Shown here piece after piece: positions 41,053-50,068 of a stretch of DNA of 64,000 bases. The translations under genes and the position numbers were made by a program. A model generated the notes under the pieces. That model was not told the origin of the DNA and searched no databases. It saw nothing but the letters and a program-made list of their open reading frames with translations. Every line of letters starts with the position of its first letter. Within the stretch, counting starts at the first letter, position 1. Source of the DNA: Clostridia bacterium (GTDB lineage: Bacteria > Bacillota > Clostridia > Monoglobales > Monoglobaceae); assembly GCA_017546205.1 (NCBI GenBank), contig JAFYXJ010000014.1:1-64000 (forward strand). Direction: 5' to 3'.

Positions 41053-44000
41053 ATGGATGTTTATTTGCAGATGCTTTCTGAACTGGCTGAATTTGAAGAA
41101 CTGATTCAGGATGTGAAAAACAAAAAGACGCCAATCAATGTATTGGGTGTGTCAGACTCTGTCAAGGCACACCTTATTTCGTGTGTCCTGAAAACCATGA
41201 AGACCGGCGGCCTGATTGTTACCCCTGATGGGGAAAGTGCAAAAAACTTATATGAAGATTTACGGTTCTTTTACGGAGAAAGAACCTATTTGTATCCTGC
41301 TACCGATTTGTTGTTTTATGATGTGGAGGCAAAGGGCCAGGATGTAACCAGACAGCGGCTTAGAGCGCTTCGCCGCTTCAATGAGGAAGAACCGTGCTGC
41401 GTGATTACCACACCTGGTGGACTTATGAGTATTGCTCCTCCTAAGGGTGCATACGGAAAAGATGCTATTCACCTTGTGGAGGGTGATGAAGCGAACCTTG
41501 ACGACCTTGCTCAAAAATTGACCTATTTGGGATACCGCCGTGAAAGTCTGGTAGAGGGTCCCGGTCAATTCAGCATACGTGGAGGAATTTTGGATATTTA
41601 TCCGTGTGACGGGCAGGAGGATAATCCCATCCGCATTGAATTTTTTGATACCGAGGTGGACTCCATCCGCCTATTTGATGCGGAAACCCAACGTACGGTC
41701 AAACGGTTGGAGCGGGTTTCCGTATATCCGGCAAGAGAACTTCTGCTTACGCCTGAACAACGGGAAAAATTAGCAGAAAAGTTGGAAAAACTGATAGAAA
41801 AACAAGGGGGCTCCCAACGGGAGGAGCGACTTTTATCCACTTTGAAGCGAGATGCAGAACGGTTGCATCAGGGGATGATATTCCCGTCATTGGATAAATA
41901 TATTCCTTTGATTTACGGCAAGGAATTACCGTCTTTGCTGGACTACTGTAAAGAAAATACGGTGGTTTTTTGGGATGAACCGGCGCGGATTTTTGAAACT
42001 GCAAAAGTGGAAGAACTTCGACAAAAAGAGGAATTGGTTGATTTTGCAGAACGGGGAGTTTTATATGACGGAGGTGCCAATTATGGAATGCCGTACCGCA
42101 CGGCAGTTGGCAAACTGACTAAGGGGACATTTTTGGGACTAAGCGGAATTTCCCATGGTACTCCCGACTACCGTCCTGTAAGAACTCATGCCATGACCAC
42201 CAAAGGGATGAATGGATTTCAAGGGAAACTGGAGTTTCTTTGCGATACTCTGAAATTTTATCAGCAAAATATTTATCGCACAGTTATTCTGGCTGGGTCT
42301 TCGGTACGGGCAAGGAATCTGGTTCTCAGGTTGGAAGATGCGGGTATTCGGTGTTCCTATCAGGAGCAACTAAGTCAATTACCCAATCCTGGTGGGGTGG
42401 TGGTTACCTCCGGAAGCATCAGCCGAGGCTTCTCCTATCCCCTGAATCGGATCGCAGTCATCGGTGATCGGGAGATTTTTGGCGGAGAGAAGAAAAAACG
42501 ACGCCGTCTCCACGGGAAAAAGCAGGGGGATAAGATTTCCAATTTCACCGAACTGAACCCAGGTGATTTTGTGGTGCACCAGAATCACGGTATTGGACAG
42601 TATACCGGCATTGAACAGCTAACCGTTGAGGGTGTGCGAAAAGATTATTTGAAAATTCAATATAAAGGCACCGATGTTTTATATGTGCCCACAGACCAAC
42701 TGGATATGGTGTTTAAGCATACCGCCAAAGACGGAGGGAGAATCAAACTTAACAAATTAGGCGGCGTGGAATGGGGACGTACCAAAGAACGGGTAAAAGC
42801 GGCGGCATCAGATATGGCGAAAAAACTGATTTCCCTCTATGCCCAGCGGACCCAGATTCCGGGGATTGCTTTTGAAAAAGATACCGAATGGCAGCGGGAG
42901 TTTGAGGCGGCGTTCCCCTATGAGGAAACAGGGGATCAACTTCGCAGCATTGATGAGGTTAAGGGGGATATGGAACAACCTCATCCCATGGACAGACTTC
43001 TTTGTGGAGATGTGGGATACGGAAAAACCGAAGTGGCAATGCGCGCTGCGTTCAAGGCAGTCATGAGCGGGTATCAGGTGGCGTATCTGGTGCCTACCAC
43101 CATTCTGGCGTCTCAGCATTACCAGAATTTCAAACAGAGAATGATGGCATACCCCATTCGGGTAGAGATGTTGTCCCGGTTTACTCCGCCGTCAGTACAG
43201 AAGGCGGTCATAAAGGGGCTGGAAACCGGAGAGGTGGATGTGGTGATCGGGACCCATAAACTTTTGAGCAAAAATGTCAATTTTAGAAAACTGGGGCTTT
43301 TGGTGATTGATGAAGAACAGCGGTTTGGCGTAGCACACAAGGAAAAACTGAAAGAACTTCGCAAAGAGGTGGATGTACTGACCTTGTCCGCAACACCCAT
43401 TCCCCGTACCCTCCACATGAGTCTGAGTGGAATCCGGGATATGAGTGTTCTGAATGAACCGCCGGGAGAACGGTATCCGGTGGCAACCTATGTCATGGAA
43501 TATGATGAACATGTCATACGGGAAGCAGTGCTTCGGGAGATGGAACGGGGCGGTCAGGTATACTATCTTTTCAATCGGGTAGAGGGCATTTACAAAACGG
43601 CAAATCATATTGCGGAAATGGTGCCCAATGCCAGAGTTGCTGTCGCCCACGGTAAAATGAATGAGAAAGAACTGGAAGAGATTATGATGTCGGTAGCAGA
43701 GGGAGATGTGGATGTTCTGGTATGCACCACCATCATAGAAACCGGTTTGGATATTGCCAATGTCAATACGATTATTATTGAAAATGCAGACCGTTTGGGG
43801 CTTGCACAGCTGTATCAGCTAAGAGGCAGAGTGGGACGGTCTAACCGTCTGGCGTATGCATATCTCACATTCCGGCGGAATAAAATGCTTACCGAGGAAG
43901 CGGAAAAACGGCTTCTTGCCATTAAAGAGTTTACCGAATTTGGATCCGGCTTTAAAATTGCCATGCGGGATCTGGAGATTCGGGGGACGGGAAACCTGAT

Positions 44001-44613
44001 TGGTGCCGAACAAAGCGGACACATGGAAGCGGTGGGATATGAAATGTATTGTACCCTTTTGGAACAAGCTGTACGGGAAGAACAGGGGAAAGCACCGGAA
44101 AAGAAAACCGAAACCCAGATTGATCTTCCCATTTCTGCATTCATTCCGGAATCCTATATTGAAAGTCACAATCAACGCATTGGAGCCTATAAACGGATTG
44201 CTTCCATCAGCAATCAGGAGGAACTGTATGATGCTTATGATGAGATTGAAGACCGGTATGGTACGGTGCCTGTTGAGGTGGAGAATATTATGCGGATTGC
44301 CATGCTGAAAGGAATGGCGCAAAAAGCCGGCATTTCGGATGTAACCGGAAGCAATGAGCAGATTGTATTTCGGTTTGATATTGGAAATCTTCCGGATATG
44401 GCAAGGCTGATTGGTGAAATTGCCAAACGGCCAAGGGAACTATTTCTTCCCAATCCCAACAATCCGAAACTGCATTTAAAACTTGCAAAACCTAAGCCAG
44501 GCAAGGAAAATGGGTATTTTTCTGCCATTTTGGATGTGCTTGATTTGTTCCAAAAAGAGGATGAGGATTGTGAACGGAATGTTAATAATGCACAAGATGA
44601 TAAAAAAGTTTGA
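41053..44613 (+). CDS. mfd: Transcription-repair coupling factor Mfd
   Basis: 1186 residues, full length. UvrB-homology region at the N-terminus, RNA-polymerase-interaction domain around 490-560 (GDFVVHQNHGIGQYTGIE then DYLKIQYKGTDVLYVP), and RecG-like translocase motifs: Walker A LCGDVGYGKTEVAMRAAF, Walker B variant VIDEEQRFGV, LSATPIPRTLHMSL and QLRGRVGRS. The C-terminal regulatory domain is present. It removes RNA polymerase stalled at DNA lesions and recruits UvrA. The ATG has no clear ribosome site, so translation is probably coupled to pth. Confidence 0.97.
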   Translation: MDVYLQMLSELAEFEELIQDVKNKKTPINVLGVSDSVKAHLISCVLKTMKTGGLIVTPDGESAKNLYEDLRFFYGERTYLYPATDLLFYDVEAKGQDVTRQRLRALRRFNEEEPCCVITTPGGLMSIAPPKGAYGKDAIHLVEGDEANLDDLAQKLTYLGYRRESLVEGPGQFSIRGGILDIYPCDGQEDNPIRIEFFDTEVDSIRLFDAETQRTVKRLERVSVYPARELLLTPEQREKLAEKLEKLIEKQGGSQREERLLSTLKRDAERLHQGMIFPSLDKYIPLIYGKELPSLLDYCKENTVVFWDEPARIFETAKVEELRQKEELVDFAERGVLYDGGANYGMPYRTAVGKLTKGTFLGLSGISHGTPDYRPVRTHAMTTKGMNGFQGKLEFLCDTLKFYQQNIYRTVILAGSSVRARNLVLRLEDAGIRCSYQEQLSQLPNPGGVVVTSGSISRGFSYPLNRIAVIGDREIFGGEKKKRRRLHGKKQGDKISNFTELNPGDFVVHQNHGIGQYTGIEQLTVEGVRKDYLKIQYKGTDVLYVPTDQLDMVFKHTAKDGGRIKLNKLGGVEWGRTKERVKAAASDMAKKLISLYAQRTQIPGIAFEKDTEWQREFEAAFPYEETGDQLRSIDEVKGDMEQPHPMDRLLCGDVGYGKTEVAMRAAFKAVMSGYQVAYLVPTTILASQHYQNFKQRMMAYPIRVEMLSRFTPPSVQKAVIKGLETGEVDVVIGTHKLLSKNVNFRKLGLLVIDEEQRFGVAHKEKLKELRKEVDVLTLSATPIPRTLHMSLSGIRDMSVLNEPPGERYPVATYVMEYDEHVIREAVLREMERGGQVYYLFNRVEGIYKTANHIAEMVPNARVAVAHGKMNEKELEEIMMSVAEGDVDVLVCTTIIETGLDIANVNTIIIENADRLGLAQLYQLRGRVGRSNRLAYAYLTFRRNKMLTEEAEKRLLAIKEFTEFGSGFKIAMRDLEIRGTGNLIGAEQSGHMEAVGYEMYCTLLEQAVREEQGKAPEKKTETQIDLPISAFIPESYIESHNQRIGAYKRIASISNQEELYDAYDEIEDRYGTVPVEVENIMRIAMLKGMAQKAGISDVTGSNEQIVFRFDIGNLPDMARLIGEIAKRPRELFLPNPNNPKLHLKLAKPKPGKENGYFSAILDVLDLFQKEDEDCERNVNNAQDDKKV

Positions 44614-44692
44614 AAAAGTACTGGAAAAATTCAGAGAAGTAGTGTATACTGTTGGCAAAGATATTAGAATGTATTAAAGGAGCGAAGAAAAC

Positions 44693-46024
44693 GTGGAAAA
44701 CGAAAACAAAGAATTTCAGGGTTCCGTAGAGGAGACGGAACTGCAAGAAAAAGTCCGTCAGGATGTCAGCGAGAAAATCGCAGAAGCGGCGGCAGAAGTG
44801 CAGGACGAAATTGACGAGGCCGTTGCAAATGAAGCAACGGAAGAAATCAATGAGGAAACTGATTTGGAAGCTGATGAAAATGCTGAAGAATTGGCTGAAC
44901 TTGATGGTGCTGACTACGAGGAAGAAGAGGTTATCGTTAAGGAACCGAAGATTATTTCTATGAAGTTGAGTAGTCTTGTGATGTCTTTCATCAGTACCGC
45001 TGTAATCGGCGCATTGATTCTTCTGTTTGGTATGCAGATCCCCAAGTGGGTGGAAGCAATGCCGGAAGGTAAAACCGTTGCAACTGTTGACGGAACCCAG
45101 ATTACTGATTTGGATATGAATTACTACATCTATATTGCTGCAATGGAATATTTTCAGGAAAAATCCGATGATTTGAGCAAAAGCCCGGCGGAATATGACT
45201 GGAGTCAGGAAGTTGAAGGCAAAACTGCAGAAGAAATTGTAAAAGAAAATGCCCTTGAAATGGCAGTAGAAGAAGTTCTTTTGATGAATGCCGGTGACAA
45301 GAATCAGGTAGAGTTTAACGAAGATGACGCACGGAAAACTGCGCAGGCACAGAATGACCAGATGATTTCCATGTATGGGGAAGAACTGGTTGTCCTCAAT
45401 GCAAAGAGACAGGCGTTGAATTCTTTGAAACAGTATAGCCGTAAGGTAGTACAGGCAATCCACATGCAAGCAGTGGAAAGTGATATGAAGGCAAATCCGG
45501 ACAAATACTATCCGGAAGATAAGTCTGTTTTGGCACAATATAGCACCGATCAGTCTGCAACCTATAAGCAGATTATGATTAAGAAGGATACTACCTTGGA
45601 AGATGAGGCTTTGAAGGCTGCATCCAATGCGGAAAAACGTGCGAAGGCAGAGGAAGTATTGGCGAAACTCAACAGCGGTGAAGATTTTGATGCCGTGATG
45701 GCAGATGCCAATGAAGATAAGGCACAGCCTGCAGATGGTTACACCATTGAAAAGTATTCTGCATTCCTGGGAGATGAAGAAAAAGCGGCTTTGACTCTGG
45801 CTGCGGACAGTTACAGTGAGATTATTGAAACTGAGGATGGTTACCACATCGTGAAGAGAGTGGCAGGCCCCATGGAACTGAATGCTTACTGGAAAGATAC
45901 TGCAAAGATTAAAGTCAAAGCAAGAAAAATTAAGAAGATTTCTTTGAAAGAATTATTGCAGGGCATCGATACTGCAACCGACGAATTCGAGCGGGTTTAC
46001 GCAGAGATGCAGAACGCACAATAG
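44693..46024 (+). CDS. Membrane-anchored parvulin-type foldase (PrsA/SurA-like) with acidic cytoplasmic tail
   Basis: 443 residues. A strongly acidic N-terminal tail (about 1-88, dominated by Glu/Asp/Ala), one membrane span at about 98-120 (MSFISTAVIGALILLFGMQIP) with no lipobox, then an extracytoplasmic part with a SurA-N-like helical region (about 130-285) and a parvulin rotamase-type domain (about 290-405; KQIMIKKDTTLEDEA, LNSGEDFDAVMADANED, DGYHIVKRV). By family it helps fold secreted proteins. The long cytoplasmic acidic tail replaces the usual lipoprotein signal. GTG start with AAAGGAG. Terminator follows. Confidence 0.82.
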   Translation: MENENKEFQGSVEETELQEKVRQDVSEKIAEAAAEVQDEIDEAVANEATEEINEETDLEADENAEELAELDGADYEEEEVIVKEPKIISMKLSSLVMSFISTAVIGALILLFGMQIPKWVEAMPEGKTVATVDGTQITDLDMNYYIYIAAMEYFQEKSDDLSKSPAEYDWSQEVEGKTAEEIVKENALEMAVEEVLLMNAGDKNQVEFNEDDARKTAQAQNDQMISMYGEELVVLNAKRQALNSLKQYSRKVVQAIHMQAVESDMKANPDKYYPEDKSVLAQYSTDQSATYKQIMIKKDTTLEDEALKAASNAEKRAKAEEVLAKLNSGEDFDAVMADANEDKAQPADGYTIEKYSAFLGDEEKAALTLAADSYSEIIETEDGYHIVKRVAGPMELNAYWKDTAKIKVKARKIKKISLKELLQGIDTATDEFERVYAEMQNAQ

Positions 46025-46032
46025 TAAATATG

Positions 46033-46070
46033 ACGCCGATTACAACACGATGTAATCGGCGTTTGACTTT
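46033..46070 (+). terminator. Terminator after the foldase gene
   Basis: A perfect 12-bp stem ACGCCGATTACA/TGTAATCGGCGT with a 6-nt loop, then TTGACTTTTT. The T tract is shared with the -35 box of the next promoter. Confidence 0.88.
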
Positions 46071-46091
46071 TTATGGAAACTGGCGTATAAT
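46063..46091 (+). promoter_or_regulatory. Promoter of the FHA-SEDS-PBP operon, overlapping a terminator
   Basis: TTGACT (46063-46068), 17-nt spacer, consensus TATAAT (46086-46091). The -35 element lies directly in the terminator tail. Confidence 0.82.
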
Positions 46092-46113
46092 AAAAAGGTC
46101 AGGAGGGATGGTT

Positions 46114-46566
46114 ATGACTTTTTATACGCTGTTATCTTCGATTTTCAGTTATTTTTTTACGATTATTATTTATTTGTTTATTTTCGGGGTTATTCGTTTG
46201 ATTTATCTGGATGTAAAAAAGATGAGTCGGTTTGAGGATGAAAGTGTCAATGTCAGCGGTCTGGAAACGGCAGCTCTTCGTACCATGCTCAGCCGAAGCC
46301 ATGCAGAATCTGAACTGAAAAAACGTTACATGATTTACGGACATGCTATGATTGGCAGAAACAAAAGTTGTGATATTACCTTGCGTGAAAAATATATTTC
46401 CGGTGAGCATGTTCGCATCTGGCATGAAGATGGGGAATGGTATCTGGAGGATCTGGGAAGCCGGAATGGTACCATCATCAATGGCCAGCGGATTCGCAAT
46501 ACAGTAATTCTGGATGCACAGGACCAGATTACTTTGGGTGAACTGCACTTTGTGTTTGAACTGTAA
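46114..46566 (+). CDS. FHA-domain membrane protein
   Basis: A 150-residue protein with an N-terminal membrane span (about 8-27, SIFSYFFTIIIYLFIFGVIRL) and a cytoplasmic FHA domain (about 70-150) with the phosphothreonine-binding signature: MIGRNKSCDITL, then YISGEHVRIW, then DLGSRNGTIINGQRI (conserved Gly-Arg, Ser, His, Asn-Gly all present). Reading the phosphorylation state of a partner is the expected role. ATG 46114 is 6-7 nt after AGGAGG; ATG 46108 abuts that site. Followed by SEDS and PBP genes, so it probably regulates that synthase pair. Confidence 0.9.
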   Translation: MTFYTLLSSIFSYFFTIIIYLFIFGVIRLIYLDVKKMSRFEDESVNVSGLETAALRTMLSRSHAESELKKRYMIYGHAMIGRNKSCDITLREKYISGEHVRIWHEDGEWYLEDLGSRNGTIINGQRIRNTVILDAQDQITLGELHFVFEL

Positions 46567-46580
46567 AGGAGGTATGCTCC

Positions 46581-47825
46581 ATGACCAGATTCCGTGGATT
46601 GAATTATCGTCGGCCGGCATATCTGCTGATGCTGATGAACCTGCTGGGGTTCGGTTTGCTGTTTGTTAAAAACGGCTATAACCTTAATATGCTGTATGTG
46701 GGAGCAGGCCTTCTGGGGCTGTTTATTTTCATTTATTCCATCATTGTTCTTTGCAATATGGGAGACAAGTTTATTGTGTTGATGGCGTGTATGCTGATTA
46801 CCATCGGCGTTCTGCTTTTGTGTAGATTGAATTTGGAATTTGGTATCAAACAGATTATTTGGGTTGCTGTGGGGGGCGTGGTGTTCTTTGCCTCGTACCT
46901 CATATATTATCACATCCGTTTCTGGCATAAACTCTGGATGTTTTATGGTATTCTGGGAACAGGATTGTTCCTTGCCACATTGATACTGGGCACAACGGTC
47001 AATGGTTCCAGAAACTGGATTACTTTTGGGGGATTCAGTTTTCAGCCGTCAGAAATCACCAAGATACTGTTTATTATGCTGCTTGCCTGCTATTATTCCG
47101 GGGCATGGGAAAAACCATTGGGCAGAATTACGCCCAAATGGATGACGCTGCTGATTACCTATCTGTTTATTGGATTTTTAGTTTTACAACGGGACTGGGG
47201 AACCATTCTGGTTCTGTTTGCCATTTATCTGTTTATGATTTATGTGTACGAGAAAACCTACGGATTTCTTTTGATGAATCTGGGCGCTGCATCTTTGGTT
47301 GCAGTGCTGGGGTATCGGTTTTTATACCATATTCAGGTGCGTGTCAGCACCTGGATGGACCCTTGGGCAGATATCTCCAACAAGGGATACCAGATTACCC
47401 AATCTTTATTTGCCATTGCATCGGGAAACTATTTCGGCAGAGGATTGGGAAATGGGTCTCCGGGATATATTCCGGAGGTGCATTCCGACTTTATTTTTGC
47501 GGCAGTGTGTGAGGAGATGGGCGTTTTTGGCGGTGCCGCCATTATTATTCTATTCTTCTTGATTGCATACCGCTGTTTCAAGATTGCCATTACGGCAACC
47601 GAGCCCTATGATAAAGCAGTTTGTCTGGGGTTGACTTTGATGTTTGCCATACAGACCTTTATTATCGTAGGTGGTGTGATCAAAATGATTCCGCTTACCG
47701 GCATTACCTTGCCTTTTGTCAGTTATGGAGGTACTTCCATTGTAGTAAATTTTATTTCTCTTGGCATTATTCAGGCAATTTCTGCCAAGGAGGAACGACG
47801 GGGAGGTGGCAAAGGTGGCAAATAA
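46581..47825 (+). CDS. SEDS glycosyltransferase, FtsW/RodA/SpoVE family (second copy)
   Basis: A 414-residue polytopic SEDS protein: VNGSRNWITFGGFSFQPSEITKILF, QRDWGTILVLFAIYLFMIY, NKGYQITQSLFAIASGNYFGRGLGNG, EVHSDFIFAAVCEEMGVFGG and PLTGITLPFVSYGGTSIVVN. It polymerises lipid II with the class B PBP encoded next, whose start overlaps its end by 11 nt. Whether it serves elongation or sporulation cannot be decided here. Strong ribosome site AAAGGAGGT. Confidence 0.92.
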   Translation: MTRFRGLNYRRPAYLLMLMNLLGFGLLFVKNGYNLNMLYVGAGLLGLFIFIYSIIVLCNMGDKFIVLMACMLITIGVLLLCRLNLEFGIKQIIWVAVGGVVFFASYLIYYHIRFWHKLWMFYGILGTGLFLATLILGTTVNGSRNWITFGGFSFQPSEITKILFIMLLACYYSGAWEKPLGRITPKWMTLLITYLFIGFLVLQRDWGTILVLFAIYLFMIYVYEKTYGFLLMNLGAASLVAVLGYRFLYHIQVRVSTWMDPWADISNKGYQITQSLFAIASGNYFGRGLGNGSPGYIPEVHSDFIFAAVCEEMGVFGGAAIIILFFLIAYRCFKIAITATEPYDKAVCLGLTLMFAIQTFIIVGGVIKMIPLTGITLPFVSYGGTSIVVNFISLGIIQAISAKEERRGGGKGGK

Positions 47826-49242
47826 AAAGAAACCCGCAGAACAGCCTGAAATGATAAAAAAAGGGTATTCGGCCAATCGACGGATGATTCATGTACTGGT
47901 TGCGGTCTGTCTGATGTTTTTGTCACTGGTAACCTATCTCCTCTATTTCAATATGTTTGAGGCAAGAGAGGTTGCTGCCAATCCATACAACAAACGGCAA
48001 TGGGAAGATGAACGGTTTGTGAAGCGGGGCAATATCTATGACCGCGACGGTGTTCTTTTGGCAGAAACGGTGGTAGATGGTGACAACCGTACCCGACGGT
48101 ATCCAAAGGGAAACCTTTATAGTCATGTGATTGGCTACTATTCCAGAGTGTACGGGAAAAGCCAGTTGGAAATGGCGTATGACAAAGAACTTCTGGGACA
48201 CGGGGATATTACCATCAATTTCAATGAACTCCGCTCCGGATATGACTTGAATCTGACCATTGACCACGATCTGCAGCAGTATGCATACAGCCAGCTTTCC
48301 GGCAGGAATGGTGCCATTGTGGCATTGGAACCTGCCACCGGGAAAGTACTATGTATGGTGAGTTACCCGGATTTTTCGCCGAATGCAAAAACTCTGGAAC
48401 AGAATTGGTCTGCCATTGTGGAGAGGGAGGACTCTCCTCTTCTGGCGCGGGCAACTCAAGGTTTGTATGCACCCGGTTCCACTTATAAAATTGCTACCGC
48501 CGCAGCTGCGTATGAAAGCGGAAGAATGGCGGAAACTTTTCAGGACACCGGCGTCTTCGAACAGGATGGAATGAAAGTTGCCAACTATGGGGAGAAAGCG
48601 TACGGAGAACTGGGATTAAAGCGTGGGTTTGAACTTTCCAGCAATTTTGTTTTTTGTACATTGGGATATGAAATGGGCGCCCAAAAGGTGCTGAAAAAAG
48701 CAGAAGATTTTGGTATTAATCAAGGATTTTCCTTTGATATTGCTACAAGTAAAAGTCGGATTGAGTATAAAAAAATGGTGGATGCGGACAGCGCATTGGT
48801 TTCCATTGGGCAGGGACAGCTGTTGATGACACCGCTCCATGTAGCCATGATGGGGGCTTCGGTTGCAAATAAGGGAAAGATGATGCAACCCTATCTGGTA
48901 AATTCTATCACTACCGCATCCGGAGTGACCCTTGCAACCACCCGACCGTCGATGGCATATCAGCCTATGAATCAGGAATGTGCACTTTATCTGGATGAAC
49001 TGATGCGGGGAGTGGTAGCCAACGGAACAGGAACCGGTGCACGGATTTCCGGTATTACGGTAGCGGGGAAAACGGGGACGGCAGAGAATGAAACCAACAA
49101 GGACCATGCATGGTTTGTGGGATATGCTCCGGCGGAAGATCCCAAAATTGCCGTTGCGGTTCTTTTGGAATATGACGGTGGTGCGGGCGGTTCCAACGCA
49201 GCACCCATTGCCCGTCGAGTGATGCAAAAATATTTACAATAG
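47815..49242 (+). CDS. Class B penicillin-binding transpeptidase (PbpA type)
   Basis: 475 residues. A basic cytoplasmic start, one span at about 30-48, a short dimerisation domain (VKRGNIYDRDGVLLAET) and a transpeptidase domain with SxxK APGSTYKIATA near 223-226, SxN in SSNFVFC and KTG in AGKTGTAENE. It lacks PASTA domains and resembles the PbpA proteins that sit beside RodA/FtsW in actinobacterial operons. GTG 47815 lies 8 nt after GGGGAGG; GTG 47806 overlaps that site. It should form a synthase with the preceding SEDS protein. Confidence 0.93.
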   Translation: MANKKKPAEQPEMIKKGYSANRRMIHVLVAVCLMFLSLVTYLLYFNMFEAREVAANPYNKRQWEDERFVKRGNIYDRDGVLLAETVVDGDNRTRRYPKGNLYSHVIGYYSRVYGKSQLEMAYDKELLGHGDITINFNELRSGYDLNLTIDHDLQQYAYSQLSGRNGAIVALEPATGKVLCMVSYPDFSPNAKTLEQNWSAIVEREDSPLLARATQGLYAPGSTYKIATAAAAYESGRMAETFQDTGVFEQDGMKVANYGEKAYGELGLKRGFELSSNFVFCTLGYEMGAQKVLKKAEDFGINQGFSFDIATSKSRIEYKKMVDADSALVSIGQGQLLMTPLHVAMMGASVANKGKMMQPYLVNSITTASGVTLATTRPSMAYQPMNQECALYLDELMRGVVANGTGTGARISGITVAGKTGTAENETNKDHAWFVGYAPAEDPKIAVAVLLEYDGGAGGSNAAPIARRVMQKYLQ

Positions 49243-49263
49243 TAAAATCAGGACTTGCAAAAT

Positions 49264-49328
49264 AAAAAAAAGCGAGCATAAACATATCTTGTAGAATGAC
49301 AGGAGGTGTTTGTATGCTTGCTTTTTTT
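49264..49328 (+). promoter_or_regulatory. sigK: Long inverted repeat enclosing the sigK ribosome site and start codon
   Basis: Left arm AAAAAAAGCGAGCATA (ending at 49280) and right arm TATGCTTGCTTTTTTT (49313-49328) pair over 16 bp with one wobble. AACA/TGTT adds four pairs after a small bulge. The AGGAGG site (49301-49306) is in the loop and the ATG (49314-49316) is in the stem. It also has terminator shape for the preceding PBP operon. Confidence 0.6.
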
Positions 49329-50000
49329 ATGCAATGTTTGCAGTCGGTGACGCTTCTGCTTTCCTATGTGGCAAACGGTAATGCCTTTCCCAAACCATTG
49401 TCTGCCGCAGAAGAACGGGAATGTTTGAAACGGTTTGCTCAGGGAGATATGGAAGCAAGAAATACACTGATAGAGCACAATCTCAGACTTGTGGCGCACA
49501 TTGCAAAAAAATATTTAGGATGTGGGCAGGAACAGGAAGAACTGCTTTCGGTGGGAACCATTGGATTGATTAAAGGAATCACCAGTTTCAATCCGGAAAA
49601 AGGAACCCGCCTTGCAACCTATGCGGCAAGATGTGTGGACAATGAAATCCTGATGTTACTTCGTGCCAAAAAGAAGGAGCAGGGGGATGTGTCCCTAAAC
49701 GAATCCATCGGGACTGATAAAGAGGGGAATCAGATCATGCTGATGGATGTTCTGGCAGGAGATAATGAGGATATTTTTGATGAAATCCACACCGGAATAG
49801 AGGTGCGTAAACTGTACCGAAATCTCAAGAACGAACTGGATGAACGAGAGCAGGAGGTGGTGATTCTCCGATATGGATTGTTAGACGGGAATTGCATACC
49901 GCAAAGAGAAATTGCTAAGCGTTTAAAAATTTCCCGTTCTTATGTTTCGCGTATTGAAAAAAAAGCTGTACAAAAATTACGGAAAGGAATTGTGGAGTAA
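49314..50000 (+). CDS. sigK: Mother-cell sporulation sigma factor SigK (uninterrupted)
   Basis: 228 residues. The hydrophobic pro-sequence LAFFMQCLQSVTLLLSYVANG at the start, then FPKPLSAAEERECLKRFAQGD, region 2 LIEHNLRLVAHIAKKYLG and GTIGLIKGITSFNPEKGTRLATYA, DVSLNESIGTDKEGNQI, and a region-4 helix-turn-helix PQREIAKRLKISRSYVSRIEKKAV. This pattern matches SigK/SigE; the N-terminus and the DKEGN segment favour SigK. The gene is contiguous, with no skin-type insertion. The pro-sequence implies proteolytic activation in the mother cell. ATG 49314 has AGGAGGTG 7-8 nt upstream, inside a strong hairpin. Confidence 0.92.
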   Translation: MLAFFMQCLQSVTLLLSYVANGNAFPKPLSAAEERECLKRFAQGDMEARNTLIEHNLRLVAHIAKKYLGCGQEQEELLSVGTIGLIKGITSFNPEKGTRLATYAARCVDNEILMLLRAKKKEQGDVSLNESIGTDKEGNQIMLMDVLAGDNEDIFDEIHTGIEVRKLYRNLKNELDEREQEVVILRYGLLDGNCIPQREIAKRLKISRSYVSRIEKKAVQKLRKGIVE

Positions 50001-50006
50001 GTCCAA

Positions 50007-50035
50007 TTGCATAATTTCTTAAAATCGGTTACAAT
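50007..50035 (+). promoter_or_regulatory. Promoter of the VIT-like gene
   Basis: TTGCAT (50007-50012), 17-nt spacer, TACAAT (50030-50035), 33 nt upstream of the ATG. Confidence 0.65.
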
Positions 50036-50068
50036 ACAAGATATACCAATGAGACGGGGGAGTCCTTC

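Noticed and set aside
49314-50000. Skin-type insertion in sigK
   Set aside because: The sigma factor reads through continuously from pro-sequence to region 4 with normal length.
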